Of a stretch of DNA of 64,000 nt, positions 1 to 12,183 are shown in pieces. The translations under genes were made by a program, and so were the position numbers. Under the pieces are notes generated by a model. The model was not told the origin of the DNA, did no database searches, and worked only from the letters and a program-made list of their open reading frames with translations. Positions within the stretch are counted from its first letter, which is position 1; every line of letters starts with the position of its first letter. The stretch is from NCBI GenBank assembly GCA_016195265.1, contig JACPZW010000086.1:1-64000 (forward strand), in the 5' to 3' direction. This DNA is from Acidobacteriota bacterium. Its GTDB lineage: Bacteria > Acidobacteriota > Vicinamibacteria > Vicinamibacterales > CAVVIG01.

Positions 1-264
1 AAGTCCTTGTTGACACGTCTCCAGATCCCGGAGGAGGTCATTGCTGGGGAAGTGCGTGAGATGCGATACGTGGCGTTCGGCACCACCGCCAGTCGCAGCG
101 TCCTGGGCACGATGAACGACTACGTCAACCACATCGAATGGGCCTTCCACGACCGTGCTGACGTGACGCTCCATATGTTGAGTCTGGAGTTGGCCGACAC
201 GCCAGTCAGTCCACTCGGGTACGAGCGACCGATGGACGTGGTCCGACGATGTCTGGCCCGCTGA
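1..264 (+). CDS. DUF6933-like protein, C-terminal part (5' truncated by window edge)
   Basis: Frame open from the window start; 'TASRSVLGTMNDY...PLGYERPMDVVRRCL' resembles the DUF6933 C-terminus. Confidence 0.55.
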   Translation, partial: KSLLTRLQIPEEVIAGEVREMRYVAFGTTASRSVLGTMNDYVNHIEWAFHDRADVTLHMLSLELADTPVSPLGYERPMDVVRRCLAR

Positions 265-549
265 AGCTCACGTAGTGCGCAGGAGCCCTCTGCGATCGGG
301 GCAGGTGGCCGGTTGCCCCGAGCCTGTTGACGATTCTCTGCCGCGCGGATTGCGCAGCGCGTCAGCGACTCTCCAGCACGGTTACCTCGAAGCGGCGTCC
401 AGCGACATAATTCTTGACCGCTTGCTTGGCTGCTACGTTGCCCGACCACCCCGGGCGCTAGCCGTGCATTCCCTTGCACGGAGCGTGTGGCAAACGCGAA
501 GTGATTACCTGTTAGAGCCTGCCCCAGAGATACTCATTCCACCTCCCTC

Positions 550-870
550 ATCAGCGGTTGCAACACCTCGACGTCACGGCCGCACGACGAACGGCGCGAC
601 TCCGCCTGCAACCTGTCCCGCTGGAGACAGCTGACCGCAGCACCTGACGGTTTTCGTGGAACGAATGCGCCGACATGCGACACAGAAAACCGTCAGGATA
701 GCGAACACTAGGGGATTTATCATGCCACGATGGGAATGATTCTTGCTCTCTCAGCCACTCGCTGCGAGTGACAGATGCGTGTCCGAAGTGCGGCGGTCAG
801 CGAACGCTCGCTGTTGCGCCCGCCCTGGACCCGCCGCCCGCATGTCCGACAGGCGCCGCACACGACTCGT
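550..870. repeat. Copy A of ~310-bp imperfect direct repeat flanking the histidine kinase
   Basis: Aligns by eye with 4243-4560, e.g. 'catcagcggt', 'gcacgacgaacggcg', 'acctgtcccgctggagacagctgaccgcagc', 'ccacgatgggaatgattctt'. Confidence 0.8.
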
Positions 871-1047
871 CGGACAGTCGGAGGACCAAAAGGGACTGAT
901 GCGCTCCACCTATCCCCTCGTCCTGAATCTGCTTCTCCCCGTCTCGCCCTGCCTGCCCGCGGTCCCGTCCTTGGCGACGTCCCGCGTGGCACGCCCCGCG
1001 TCGGTCTCCATCCAGGCGGGTCGACCGGACGCATAGGACGACGGTTG

Positions 1048-4056
<3,009 letters not shown>

Positions 4057-4242
4057 CATGTCTCGAGAATGTCGTGTTACAGAGGCGCCCACGCCCACGC
4101 TCCTGCAGACATACTTGCCCGTCCCTGTCTTGTCCGCACGAATAGTTCCGGTGCAGTCGGCTCCGTGCAGGCGTCGCGCCCGGTTTGATCTCGAGGAGGG
4201 ACTCGAGCACGCCGTCGATGCTGCGCCCCCCAGTGACACTTG

Positions 4243-4560
4243 CATCAGCGGTCGCGACAGCTTCGGCGTCAGGACCGCACGAACGGCGTGACTCAGCACC
4301 CTGAAACCTGTCTCGCTGGAGACGGCCGACCGCAGCGCATGACGGTTTCCGTTGAAGGAATGCTCCGACGTGGGACATTAGAAAGCGTAAAGATAGCAGA
4401 CACTAAGGGATTATTCCTGCCACGATGGAATGATTCTTGTAACCTCCGCCTCGGTGCAGCGAGTGACCCCTGCGTGTCCAAAGTGCGGCAGTCGCCGCAC
4501 GCGGATTGTCGAACAGTCTGGCAACCCGCCGCTGGATCACCGCCGTTGCGAAGATTGTGC
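4243..4560. repeat. Copy B of ~310-bp imperfect direct repeat flanking the histidine kinase
   Basis: Aligns by eye with 550-870, e.g. 'acctgtctcgctggagacggccgaccgcagc', 'ccacgatggaatgattctt', 'gcgtgtccaaagtgcgg'. Confidence 0.8.
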
Positions 4561-4594
4561 GCACGTCTTTTCCTGCGCTCTCGTTGGCGAGTGA
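4430..4594 (+). CDS. 54-aa zinc-ribbon protein
   Basis: ATG at 4430; CPKCGSRRTRIVEQSGNPPLDHRRCEDCAHVFSCALVGE; below the ORF-track length cutoff. Confidence 0.6.
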   Translation: MILVTSASVQRVTPACPKCGSRRTRIVEQSGNPPLDHRRCEDCAHVFSCALVGE

Positions 4595-4878
4595 CTGTGG
4601 CGGATCACGATCGCGACGACGCCGAGAAGCCGCCGCCGTGTCCGTGGTGTAACCACACGGGTGTCATAGAGATCACGGGGGCAGGTGGTAGCGACGCCCG
4701 GTGGTTCATGTGCCAGTCCTGCTCTCGCGTCTTCTGCATTCATCTTGTGCCGGTGACGTGTGCCCTGTGCGGGAGTGCTCGCACGCGCATCGTGGGTCAG
4801 TCCGGCACGCCGCCACTCATTCACTATCGCTGCGAACAGTGTGGACAGGTCTCGTCACGCGCGCTGCTTGATGACTGA
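4591..4878 (+). CDS. Double zinc-ribbon small protein (~95 aa)
   Basis: GTG at 4591 overlaps the upstream TGA (GTGA); CPWC..CQSC and CALC..CEQC knuckles; second ribbon closely resembles the 54-aa upstream protein. Confidence 0.6.
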   Translation: MTVADHDRDDAEKPPPCPWCNHTGVIEITGAGGSDARWFMCQSCSRVFCIHLVPVTCALCGSARTRIVGQSGTPPLIHYRCEQCGQVSSRALLDD

Positions 4879-5214
4879 ACGGCGCGGCAAACAGCGACGG
4901 CTCACACTTCGTTAGTCCGCCGCCGTCGGCGACTCGCGATCAGTTCACGACCACTTAGCGAGAGGATCTTCGCGGGTCGACCAGAAAATGACTAGCTGCC
5001 CCTTGGCCTCGCGACCGTGCGGTCGGCTAGCGTCATAGGCCGGGGCGCGTTAGCGCCCGCGCAAGAGCATGTGACCGAGAACCCTCGGGAGGAACCCGCG
5101 TGCGAGTGACATTTCGAGTGGTGGCGCCCTGTAACGGGTTGCGACTTTGTCGTGTGCATCCCATTCCGGACCGGACGTTCTTCCCGGTTTGCGGGTTCCG
5201 GAAATTCTGACGGT

Positions 5215-6006
5215 TCAGCGCGCTGGCGCGCTCTGTCGCCGGACGAACCATAGCGCGATCGCCGCCGGGCCCAAAATTAAGCCAATGAACTGCGATGTCG
5301 AAAGTAACCCGCCAAAGACGAAGCCGCGGTCCGCGTCACCTCGGAAGAACTCGAGGACGAACCGCGCCATCGCGTAGAGCGCCGTGTAGGCCAGAATGAC
5401 CTCGCCGTCGAACCGCGTGCGCCGACTGAGTCGCACGAGGACGGCGAATAACGCAAGGCAGACGATCGACTCGTACAGCTGCACGGGATGTAAGGGGACG
5501 CCAAGCGGCGCGCCGCCGATGCGCGCGGCGTCTGGGTCCGTGAACGTGACAGCCCAGGGCAACTGCGTCGGCCGTCCATAGTCGTCACCCGCCATGAAGC
5601 ACCCCATGCGGCCGATCGCCTGGCCGAGTGCGATGGCCGGGCCGCACAGATCGGCCGTGCGCCACACCGGTAGCCGAAGATCGCGCCGGAAGAAGATCGC
5701 GGACGCCATCAGCGCGCCTATGAACCCGCCGTAGAAATCGCCGGCGCTCGCGAGCACCGACCGCGAGAACACTTCGGACGGCGCCGCCGCGTACTCCGGG
5801 AAGTCTCGCACAATCATCAACGCCTTCGCGCCGATGAATGCGCCGCCGATCGCCCAGAATCCGAGGGACGAGAGCGCGTCGACATCCACCCCTGTGCGGC
5901 GTCCCTCGCGCATCAGCCACCCGAAGGCGGCGACGTACGCCGAGGCGAGCAGCAGCCCAAACGTGTGCACAGTGAAGAGTGGCGTCGTCAGCAGGCGAGG
6001 ATGCAT
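5215..6006 (-). CDS. lgt: Prolipoprotein diacylglyceryl transferase
   Basis: 'GQAIGRMGCFMAGDDYGRPT' and 'PLHPVQLYES' Lgt motifs, multiple TM segments. Confidence 0.93.
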   Translation of the reverse strand: MHPRLLTTPLFTVHTFGLLLASAYVAAFGWLMREGRRTGVDVDALSSLGFWAIGGAFIGAKALMIVRDFPEYAAAPSEVFSRSVLASAGDFYGGFIGALMASAIFFRRDLRLPVWRTADLCGPAIALGQAIGRMGCFMAGDDYGRPTQLPWAVTFTDPDAARIGGAPLGVPLHPVQLYESIVCLALFAVLVRLSRRTRFDGEVILAYTALYAMARFVLEFFRGDADRGFVFGGLLSTSQFIGLILGPAAIALWFVRRQSAPAR

Positions 6007-6277
6007 CCATTAAAGAGTACAAGATTCGGAACAGCATTCACCGTGCCGCCGCTCGTTCCCGCGGACCCTTTGTCAGCGGTGACGGACGATGTCCACGCGG
6101 GTGCTGGCCCTGCCGCTGATGACGAACCTGCTGAAGCGTGCTGAAGCGTCGGCCATGGGTTACACTGCCGGTGACACAGCCCGGTCATCTTCATCGCTCG
6201 GAATTGCGCGCGGTCGGGGCGTCGGGTGCCGCGCGATGATCGCTGGGAGGGGCGCGCGACACGCGACCGTGACGTCG

Positions 6278-6895
6278 ATGGATCGCAAAGCGCACTGGGA
6301 CGAAATCTACGCCACGACGGCGTCGGACGCGGTCAGTTGGTTCCAGCCAGAGCCGTCGGTGTCCCTCCGCTTGCTCGACGCGGCAGGCATGACGCCAGCG
6401 ACGTGAGTGATCGACATTGGGGGCGGGGATTCCCGCCTCGTGGATCATCTCCTCGCGCGCGGGCTGCGCTGTCTCACGGTGTTGGACGTCTCCCACACCG
6501 CGCTCGCCCGTGCGCGTGCCCGGGTTGCGCCGCTGGCACACCACGTGTCGTGGATCGAGGCGGACGTGACGGCTGACACCTGGCCCGTGCCGCCGGTCGA
6601 CATCTGGCACGACCGGGCCGTGTTCCATTTTCTGATCGAGGCCGACGACCGCGCGCAATACGCCGCCCGCGTGCGTCAGGCGGTCATGCTGGGGGGCTCC
6701 GTCATCATCGGGACCTTTGCGCTCGACGGCCCTGAGCGGTGTAGCGGTCTGCCGGTCCGCCGCTACGATGCTGAGGGGCTTTGCGCCGAACTCGGCGACG
6801 GATTCACCCTGGAAGAGACCCTGACGGACGCGCATCGGACGCCAGCCGGCACCGTGCAGTCGTTCCTCTACGTGCGGCTCGTTCGGCAACGATAA
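6278..6895 (+). CDS. Class I SAM-dependent methyltransferase with one in-frame TGA (6404-6406): candidate selenoprotein or nonsense-disrupted gene
   Basis: MDRKAHWDEIYATTASDAVSWFQPEPSVSLRLLDAAGMTPAT[TGA]VIDIGGGDSRLVDHLL...; frame is continuous on both sides of the TGA; SAM motif I follows it. Confidence 0.75.
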
Positions 6896-6914
6896 CGGCT
6901 AGTGCAGTGTGACA

Positions 6915-7123
6915 ATGACGGAGCCGACGCGGACCGCGATCGTGACGTGCCCGCTCTGCGGCCATCAGGCCGAAGTGACGATGCCAGCAACGCCTGCCAG
7001 TTCTTCTACGAGTGCAAGGGCTGCGGGATGCTTCTGAAGCCGAAGCCGGGCGACTGTTGCGTGCTCTGCTCGTACGCGAACACGCCGTGCCCGCCGAAAC
7101 AGGACGAGCACGGCGGCTGCTGA
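6915..7123 (+). pseudogene. Cys-rich 'GDCCVxCSY..PCPP' small protein interrupted by a 1-nt frameshift
   Basis: MTEPTRTAIVTCPLCGHQAEVTMP in one frame, NACQFFYECKGCGMLLKPKPGDCCVLCSYANTPCPPKQ in the next; one base appears missing near 6984-6992. Confidence 0.65.
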
Positions 7124-7468
7124 CGATCGCGTTGTTGGTCAGAGACCGAAACGCGGCATTACAGACGCGTTCACGTCGGGTGCGCTGACCGTCCGTCACC
7201 GGCCATCCAGGCGATCAACCGCATGTGCCCTGCCAATGATCTCCAACGGAAGTCGTGGCGCTCGGCAGGCTAGAGGTGGTGGCCGTCGTCGTCGCTGAAA
7301 ACATTGGCGCGTGCGGCAGGACTCGACCCTGCGACCGCAAGCTGCTTAGGAACCTTGAGGATCGAGATCAGAACGGTCGACGGATTCCGTCCGACGAGCA
7401 TTTCGCCGTGGCGATCGATTAGCGATTCGTTGGAGGAACTCAACAGCTACAAAAACAGCTACAGTCGG

Positions 7469-7495
7469 AAAAACGGCCGCCGAGTGGCGGCCGTA
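7469..7495 (-). terminator. Rho-independent terminator downstream of tRNA-Pro
   Basis: Minus strand CGGCCGCC-ACTC-GGCGGCCG followed by TTTTT. Confidence 0.85.
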
Positions 7496-7510
7496 AAGTA
7501 TTGATTTAAT

Positions 7511-7587
7511 TGGTCGGGGCGACTGGATTCGAACCAGCGACCCCCTGCGCCCAAGGCAGGTGCGCTACCAGGCTGCGCTACGCCCCG
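7511..7587 (-). tRNA. tRNA-Pro (anticodon UGG), CCA encoded
   Basis: Minus strand CGGGGCGTAGCGCAGCCTGGTAGCGCACCTGCCTTGGGCGCAGGGGGTCGCTGGTTCGAATCCAGTCGCCCCGACCA folds as a cloverleaf. Confidence 0.97.
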
Positions 7588-7777
7588 ACTGAACTCGATC
7601 ATACCCCGGCTCGACGGTGCGACCCGCGACAGAACTGTTCGCGGGTGTTCAGAAATGAGCCGCACGCGCGCGGACTGGAAACGGACCGGTAAATCCCTGC
7701 CGCTGGAAATGCCCGCAGATTCGTGCCAATTCGCGCCCGGCGCTGGCGGCACGGAATCGGCAAAAGGCAGGCATGCC

Positions 7778-8194
7778 ATGCCCAGCTGCCCGCACGACAC
7801 GATCGACGACGCGGCGTTCCTTGTCGCGCTCGAAAACTTCGACGGTTCGCCGACAGCCAGCGCCGCCGAGACGCAGGCGATCCCCGATCGCGGGGACCCA
7901 CTCAACAGGACGTTCCCGTTCGCCGGGCACGGCGCGGCGGCTTCGGAACCGTATCCCGCGTTCGCCGATCTGCCTCCGTATCAGGGGACGGACGCCGAGT
8001 CCGCCATGTTGGCGAGCGATGCGCGCGCCGGGATGTCCGAGTCAGGCCGGACGTCTCGACGTAGCGATGCGCCCACGCTCGCCGTGGCCCTCGTTTTCGT
8101 GATGGGGCTGGCCGCCGGCGCGAGCGCCGCCGCCATCGTCTTCTACGATCGCGCCGCGCAGATCGTCGCCGCCTGGACCGGACCGCACAGCTAA
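7778..8194 (+). CDS. Small protein with C-terminal TM helix, paralog of the next gene
   Basis: C-terminal hydrophobic segment followed by 'YDRAAQIV'. Confidence 0.5.
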   Translation: MPSCPHDTIDDAAFLVALENFDGSPTASAAETQAIPDRGDPLNRTFPFAGHGAAASEPYPAFADLPPYQGTDAESAMLASDARAGMSESGRTSRRSDAPTLAVALVFVMGLAAGASAAAIVFYDRAAQIVAAWTGPHS

Positions 8195-8341
8195 TCGGAC
8201 CGGATACATCCGCGCGGGGCAGGTGATGTGCGGGTGCGCCCACCGTTGCGCGCGCCACGATGTGCGCGCCGGCGTCCGTCGGGTTCGCGGCGTGCGAAAC
8301 ACGTGCAGCAGTGCGAAGGTTCAGCCCAGGGTGACGACGGC

Positions 8342-8770
8342 ATGGAACTCGCTTACGTGGAAAGTAGAATGCAGGCCTCCGATCTTCCGTCGCTGCTCGA
8401 CGATGCGGGCTTCCAGGCGGAGCTCGAGCGGTTCGAACGCTCGACCCTCGCCATTGAAGAGCGGCCGATCACCGACGCCCAGCTGGACGCGATTGCTGAA
8501 ATCGTTCCGCGCCGGTCTGGAAATTCCCCGTCCGCGTTCGACGAACAGGCGCAACGCCGTGCTCACGCCGCGCTGGAACGCGCGCTCGAGCCCGAATTCC
8601 ACGAGCAGCAGCAGCACCACCATCACGCGCACGCGCGGTCGGCTCGTGTGCCGCGGGCGGTGGTCGCGCTTGTCGCCGCCCTCGGATTCCTGGCCGGCGC
8701 GGGAGCGGCCGGAGCGATGTTCCGCGACCGCGTCGCGCAGATCGTCGTCGAGCGCATCCACCTGAAGTAA
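8342..8770 (+). CDS. Small protein with His-rich linker and C-terminal TM helix, paralog of the previous gene
   Basis: 'EQQQHHHHAHARSARVPRAVVALVAALGFLAGAGAAGAMFRDRVAQIV'. Confidence 0.5.
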   Translation: MELAYVESRMQASDLPSLLDDAGFQAELERFERSTLAIEERPITDAQLDAIAEIVPRRSGNSPSAFDEQAQRRAHAALERALEPEFHEQQQHHHHAHARSARVPRAVVALVAALGFLAGAGAAGAMFRDRVAQIVVERIHLK

Positions 8771-8863
8771 CGACGCGTCCCGGGCCGCCCTTCCGACACG
8801 GCATCCGAATTGCCCCCGTCGTCATGATCTCGCGATTCTTGTCGCCTTCCCGACAGGACGACC

Positions 8864-10028
8864 ATGGTCCGCCGAGCCGCACTCTTGCTCCTGATCGCTG
8901 CCTGCGCCGTTCCCGTCGCGGGCCAGGAGCGCCGCGGTCCGATTGCCGGCGTTGTGGTCGATCCAATGGCCGCGGTTGTCGTCGCTGCGACGGTCGTCGT
9001 CGAGGGCGACGGCGGACGCACGGTGACCGTGCGCACGTCGGTCGACGGCCGCTTCAGCATTCAAGATCCGCCGGCCGGCGTCCTCGTCCTCCGAGTGACG
9101 GCGACGGCTTCGCGGACGCGGTGCTGCCCGACACGCCGTTTTCCGTTGCTGGCGTTCGCGGTCCCACAGTCGTTGCCGGCGGGGTGGAGCATGTGGAATC
9201 GGCGTACGGACGCGCGGCGCTGCTTGCGGCGCCTCGGCTGACGGTGATCGCGGGTGCGCGCGCCGACTTCTGGACGTCGACGCCTGCAGAAGCTGGAGCG
9301 CCGGCGCACGCGGTGAATTTCTTCAGTCCACGCGTGTCAGCGGCCTGGCAGGCGAGCAAGTCCATCGCCGTACGCGCGTCAGCCACGCGCGCATCGCGCA
9401 CGCCGACGCTCGACGAGCTGCATCGCAGCTCGCGCATCGGCAACTCGCTTCAGCTGGGCAACCCGCTGCTCGATCCCGAGCGCCTGACCGGCCTCGAAGC
9501 CGGCGTCACCCTGCTGCACACGCGGACCTCCATGCGCGCGACGTGGTTCTGGAACGATCTCACGCAGGCGATCACGAACATCACCATCGGCACGACGCCG
9601 ACGCTGGTCACGCGGCAGAAGCAGAACGCGGACAACGTGCGCGCGCAGGGACTCGAGCTCGACGCCTTCGTTCAACCCACGCCGCGTAGCTCATTGAACG
9701 CATTCCTCAACTTCGACAAGGGCACGAGTTTCGAGCGATCGATCGAGTTCAACGAGAACAACAAGCAGAACCCGGGCACGATCGCGACCGCGGTGCTGTG
9801 GCCGTGGACTCGCGCGAGCAGTCAGTGGGCGGCGGACTTCGACGATCGGACCTGGAGCGGCGGCGCGGGCGCCACGCTGGAGCTCGTGCCAAACCGCGTG
9901 ACGCTGGTTGCCGACTACACGCTGTCGCTCGCCACCGTCGACATCGCGTACGGGGGGTACGGCGTGACCAGCTTCGATGGAACGCCGTTCGCGCCGAACA
10001 GCGAATTCGCATTCTCCTCACCGGCGGC
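8864..10028 (+). pseudogene. Composite remnant of outer-membrane beta-barrel gene(s): signal peptide and CarboxypepD_reg-like start, TonB-receptor-like barrel piece, then a different barrel-like segment
   Basis: MVRRAALLLLIAACAVPVAGQERRGPIAGVVVDP..., frame change ~9090; 'RASATRASRTPTLDELH...NPLLDPERLTGLEAG...NVRAQGLELDAF' TonB-like; 'VPNRVTLVADYTLSLATVDIAYGGYGVTSFDGTPFAPNSEFAFSS' MtrB/PioB-like; no plug domain. Confidence 0.6.
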
Positions 10029-10439
10029 TTACGAAGCGCCGAGCGCCGCGGCGGCCCTTTTCACGTCGCGCGGCGCGACCCAGCACAGCGCGCCGTATCG
10101 GCCGTCGACGGCAATCGCGTCGAGCGCGGTGACGTTGATCTTCGCGTCGGCCAGCCTGCCCATCAGGTTGGCGATGACGCCGGCACGATCGTCGCCCTGG
10201 ATGAGAAACCCCTTCTTGGGGCCGACCGCCTTCCACTTGTTGGCTTTCGCGACACTCTTGAACACGGCCGGGTCGGCGGGGATGAAATCCAATTGCCCTC
10301 GCCGGCCTTCGGGAAAACCGGAGAAGGCAAGCAGGTTGACGCCGGCGTCCCTCAAGACCCCCAGCGCTTTCGCGGCTTCTCCGGGCTTGTCGGGTACCAG
10401 GAGGTGGAAGTAGTCGACCTGTCGAATCATCTCTGCCAT
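10029..10439 (-). CDS. Tandem ACT-domain protein
   Basis: MAEMIRQVDYFHLLVPDKPGEAAKALGVLRDAGVNLLAFSGFP..; 'GDDRAGVIANLMGRLADAKINVTAL'. Confidence 0.8.
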   Translation of the reverse strand: MAEMIRQVDYFHLLVPDKPGEAAKALGVLRDAGVNLLAFSGFPEGRRGQLDFIPADPAVFKSVAKANKWKAVGPKKGFLIQGDDRAGVIANLMGRLADAKINVTALDAIAVDGRYGALCWVAPRDVKRAAAALGAS

Positions 10440-10455
10440 GGCGTACCTCCGTCTT

Positions 10456-11268
10456 CTAGGCGAGCGTTCCCGCCCTCTTCATCTGTGCGGCGCGCTGCCG
10501 GCCGAGCCGCGCGGCGCCCAGCGCGCCCACGAACTGCACGAGATCGGGCGCCGGCAGATTGACCGCGGCGCCGAGACGCGCAGACAGCAGGCGCCCCATC
10601 GATTCGAAGCGCAGAATTCCACCGACGAGCGTGTACTCGGGCTCGAGCTGCACGCGCCGCATCAGCTGAATGGAGCGATCCACGAGCGACTCAATCGCCC
10701 CCTGCATGATGTCGGAGGGCGACGTGCCCTGCGACAGATGATTGATGACCTCCGATTCCGCGAACACCGCGCAGACGCCGGAGATCGTCGCCGGTGTTTT
10801 CGACATCGCCGCGAGCGGTCCGATCTCTTCGGTGCCGTAGCCCATGTAGCGCGCCGTTTTTTCCAGAAAGGCGCCGGTGCCGGCCGCGCACTTGTCGTTC
10901 AGCCGGAACGACCGCACCTTCGACAGCGCGTCCACGCGCGTCGCCTTCATCGTCTGGCCGCCGACGTCGAGGATCGTGCGCGTGCCGGGGTAGAGCAGCG
11001 TGGCCCCGCGCGCCGCCGCCGTCAGATCGGTGACGTACACGTCGGCGAACGTCACCTGATGGCGGCCGTAGCCGGTGGCGATGAGATACGCGACGTCCGC
11101 CTCGCGGATTCCTGCGCCGGCGAGCGCGGCGTCGTAGGCGCGGCGCGCCGCGTCCGCCAGCTTGAATCCCGTCTTCAGCATCGCGCGGCCGGCGATGCGC
11201 GCGTCGTCGCCGAGAATCGCGGCCTTCGTGTACGTCGAGCCGACGTCGATACCGGCCGTGAACGTCAT
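10456..11268 (-). CDS. bcrD: Benzoyl-CoA reductase ATPase/activase subunit (BcrD/BzdQ-like)
   Basis: '[18 protein letters not shown]' ASKHA phosphate loop; '[13 protein letters not shown]' cluster-ligand motif; operon context. Confidence 0.85.
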   Translation of the reverse strand: MTFTAGIDVGSTYTKAAILGDDARIAGRAMLKTGFKLADAARRAYDAALAGAGIREADVAYLIATGYGRHQVTFADVYVTDLTAAARGATLLYPGTRTILDVGGQTMKATRVDALSKVRSFRLNDKCAAGTGAFLEKTARYMGYGTEEIGPLAAMSKTPATISGVCAVFAESEVINHLSQGTSPSDIMQGAIESLVDRSIQLMRRVQLEPEYTLVGGILRFESMGRLLSARLGAAVNLPAPDLVQFVGALGAARLGRQRAAQMKRAGTLA

Positions 11269-12104
11269 ACGTTCCGGACTCCCGAATCTGAATTCTGAAT
11301 TCTGAATTCTGAATTCTCCCGGTTTCCCACAATGTGATCCCGCGCGAACAGGGCGGCGCCGATCGCACCCATGAAGTGCGCCTCGTCACTGACGTTCACG
11401 TCGAACCCGAGCGCCTCGTTCAAGCCGCGCACCATGCCGACGTTCTTCGTCACGCCGCCCGTGAACGTGACCTCGCGCTCGATGCCGACGCGGCGCAGGA
11501 GGCCGACCGATCGCGACACCATCGATCGGTGAATGCCGAGCAGGATGTCCTCGACCTTCTTGCCGCGTCCGAGCCACGACAGCACTTCCGACTCGGCGAA
11601 CACGGTGCACGTCGTGGTGATCTTCACGGGCTTGTCGGACTGCAGCGCGATCGCGCCGAGATCCTGCAGCGGGATGTCGAGCGCCGACGCCACCGCGCCG
11701 AGGAAGCGGCCGGTGCCCGCGGCGCACTTGTCATTCATGCAGAAGTCCACGATCTCGCCCGTCGGCCCGACGCGGATCGCCTTCGTGTCCTGACCGCCCA
11801 TGTCCAGGACCGTGCGCGTGCCCGGGAACAGATGGACGGCACCGCGTCCGTGACAGCTGATTTCGGTCACCTGCGTGTTGCCGAACGTCACGCGATACCG
11901 TCCGTAGCCGGTGCCGACGACGTAGCCGACTTCCTCTTCCTGGATGCGCGCGTCGGTCAGCGCCCGCACGTAGGCGTTCTCCGCCGCGACGACGACGTTC
12001 GCGCCCGTGTCGATGAGGGCGCGGCCGGTGACGACGCCACGCTCGTCGACGATGACGGCTTTCGTTTGCGTCGATCCCACGTCCACGCCTGCAGCGTATG
12101 CCAT
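11265..12104 (-). CDS. bcrA: Benzoyl-CoA reductase ATPase/activase subunit (BcrA/BzdP-like)
   Basis: '[19 protein letters not shown]'; '[13 protein letters not shown]'; operon context. C-terminal tail [17 protein letters not shown] lies in a heptamer repeat. Confidence 0.85.
   Translation of the reverse strand: MAYAAGVDVGSTQTKAVIVDERGVVTGRALIDTGANVVVAAENAYVRALTDARIQEEEVGYVVGTGYGRYRVTFGNTQVTEISCHGRGAVHLFPGTRTVLDMGGQDTKAIRVGPTGEIVDFCMNDKCAAGTGRFLGAVASALDIPLQDLGAIALQSDKPVKITTTCTVFAESEVLSWLGRGKKVEDILLGIHRSMVSRSVGLLRRVGIEREVTFTGGVTKNVGMVRGLNEALGFDVNVSDEAHFMGAIGAALFARDHIVGNRENSEFRIQNSDSGVRNV
11290..11317. repeat. Heptamer tandem repeat (GAATTCT x4) at the bcrA 3' end
   Basis: gaattct x4. Confidence 0.93.
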
Positions 12105-12116
12105 GATGAGCTTTCA

Positions 12117-12183
12117 AATTAGGAATTAGGAATTAGGAACTAAGAATTCTTAGTTCTTAATTCTTAATTCTTAATTCTTAATT
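12117..12183. repeat. Heptamer repeats forming a large inverted repeat between bcrB and bcrA
   Basis: aattagg x3, aactaag | aattctt agttctt aattctt aattctt aattctt. Confidence 0.93.

Noticed and set aside
120-634. Overlapping 119-aa ORFs near the left edge
   Set aside because: No domain similarity recognised, atypical composition, overlap on opposite strands
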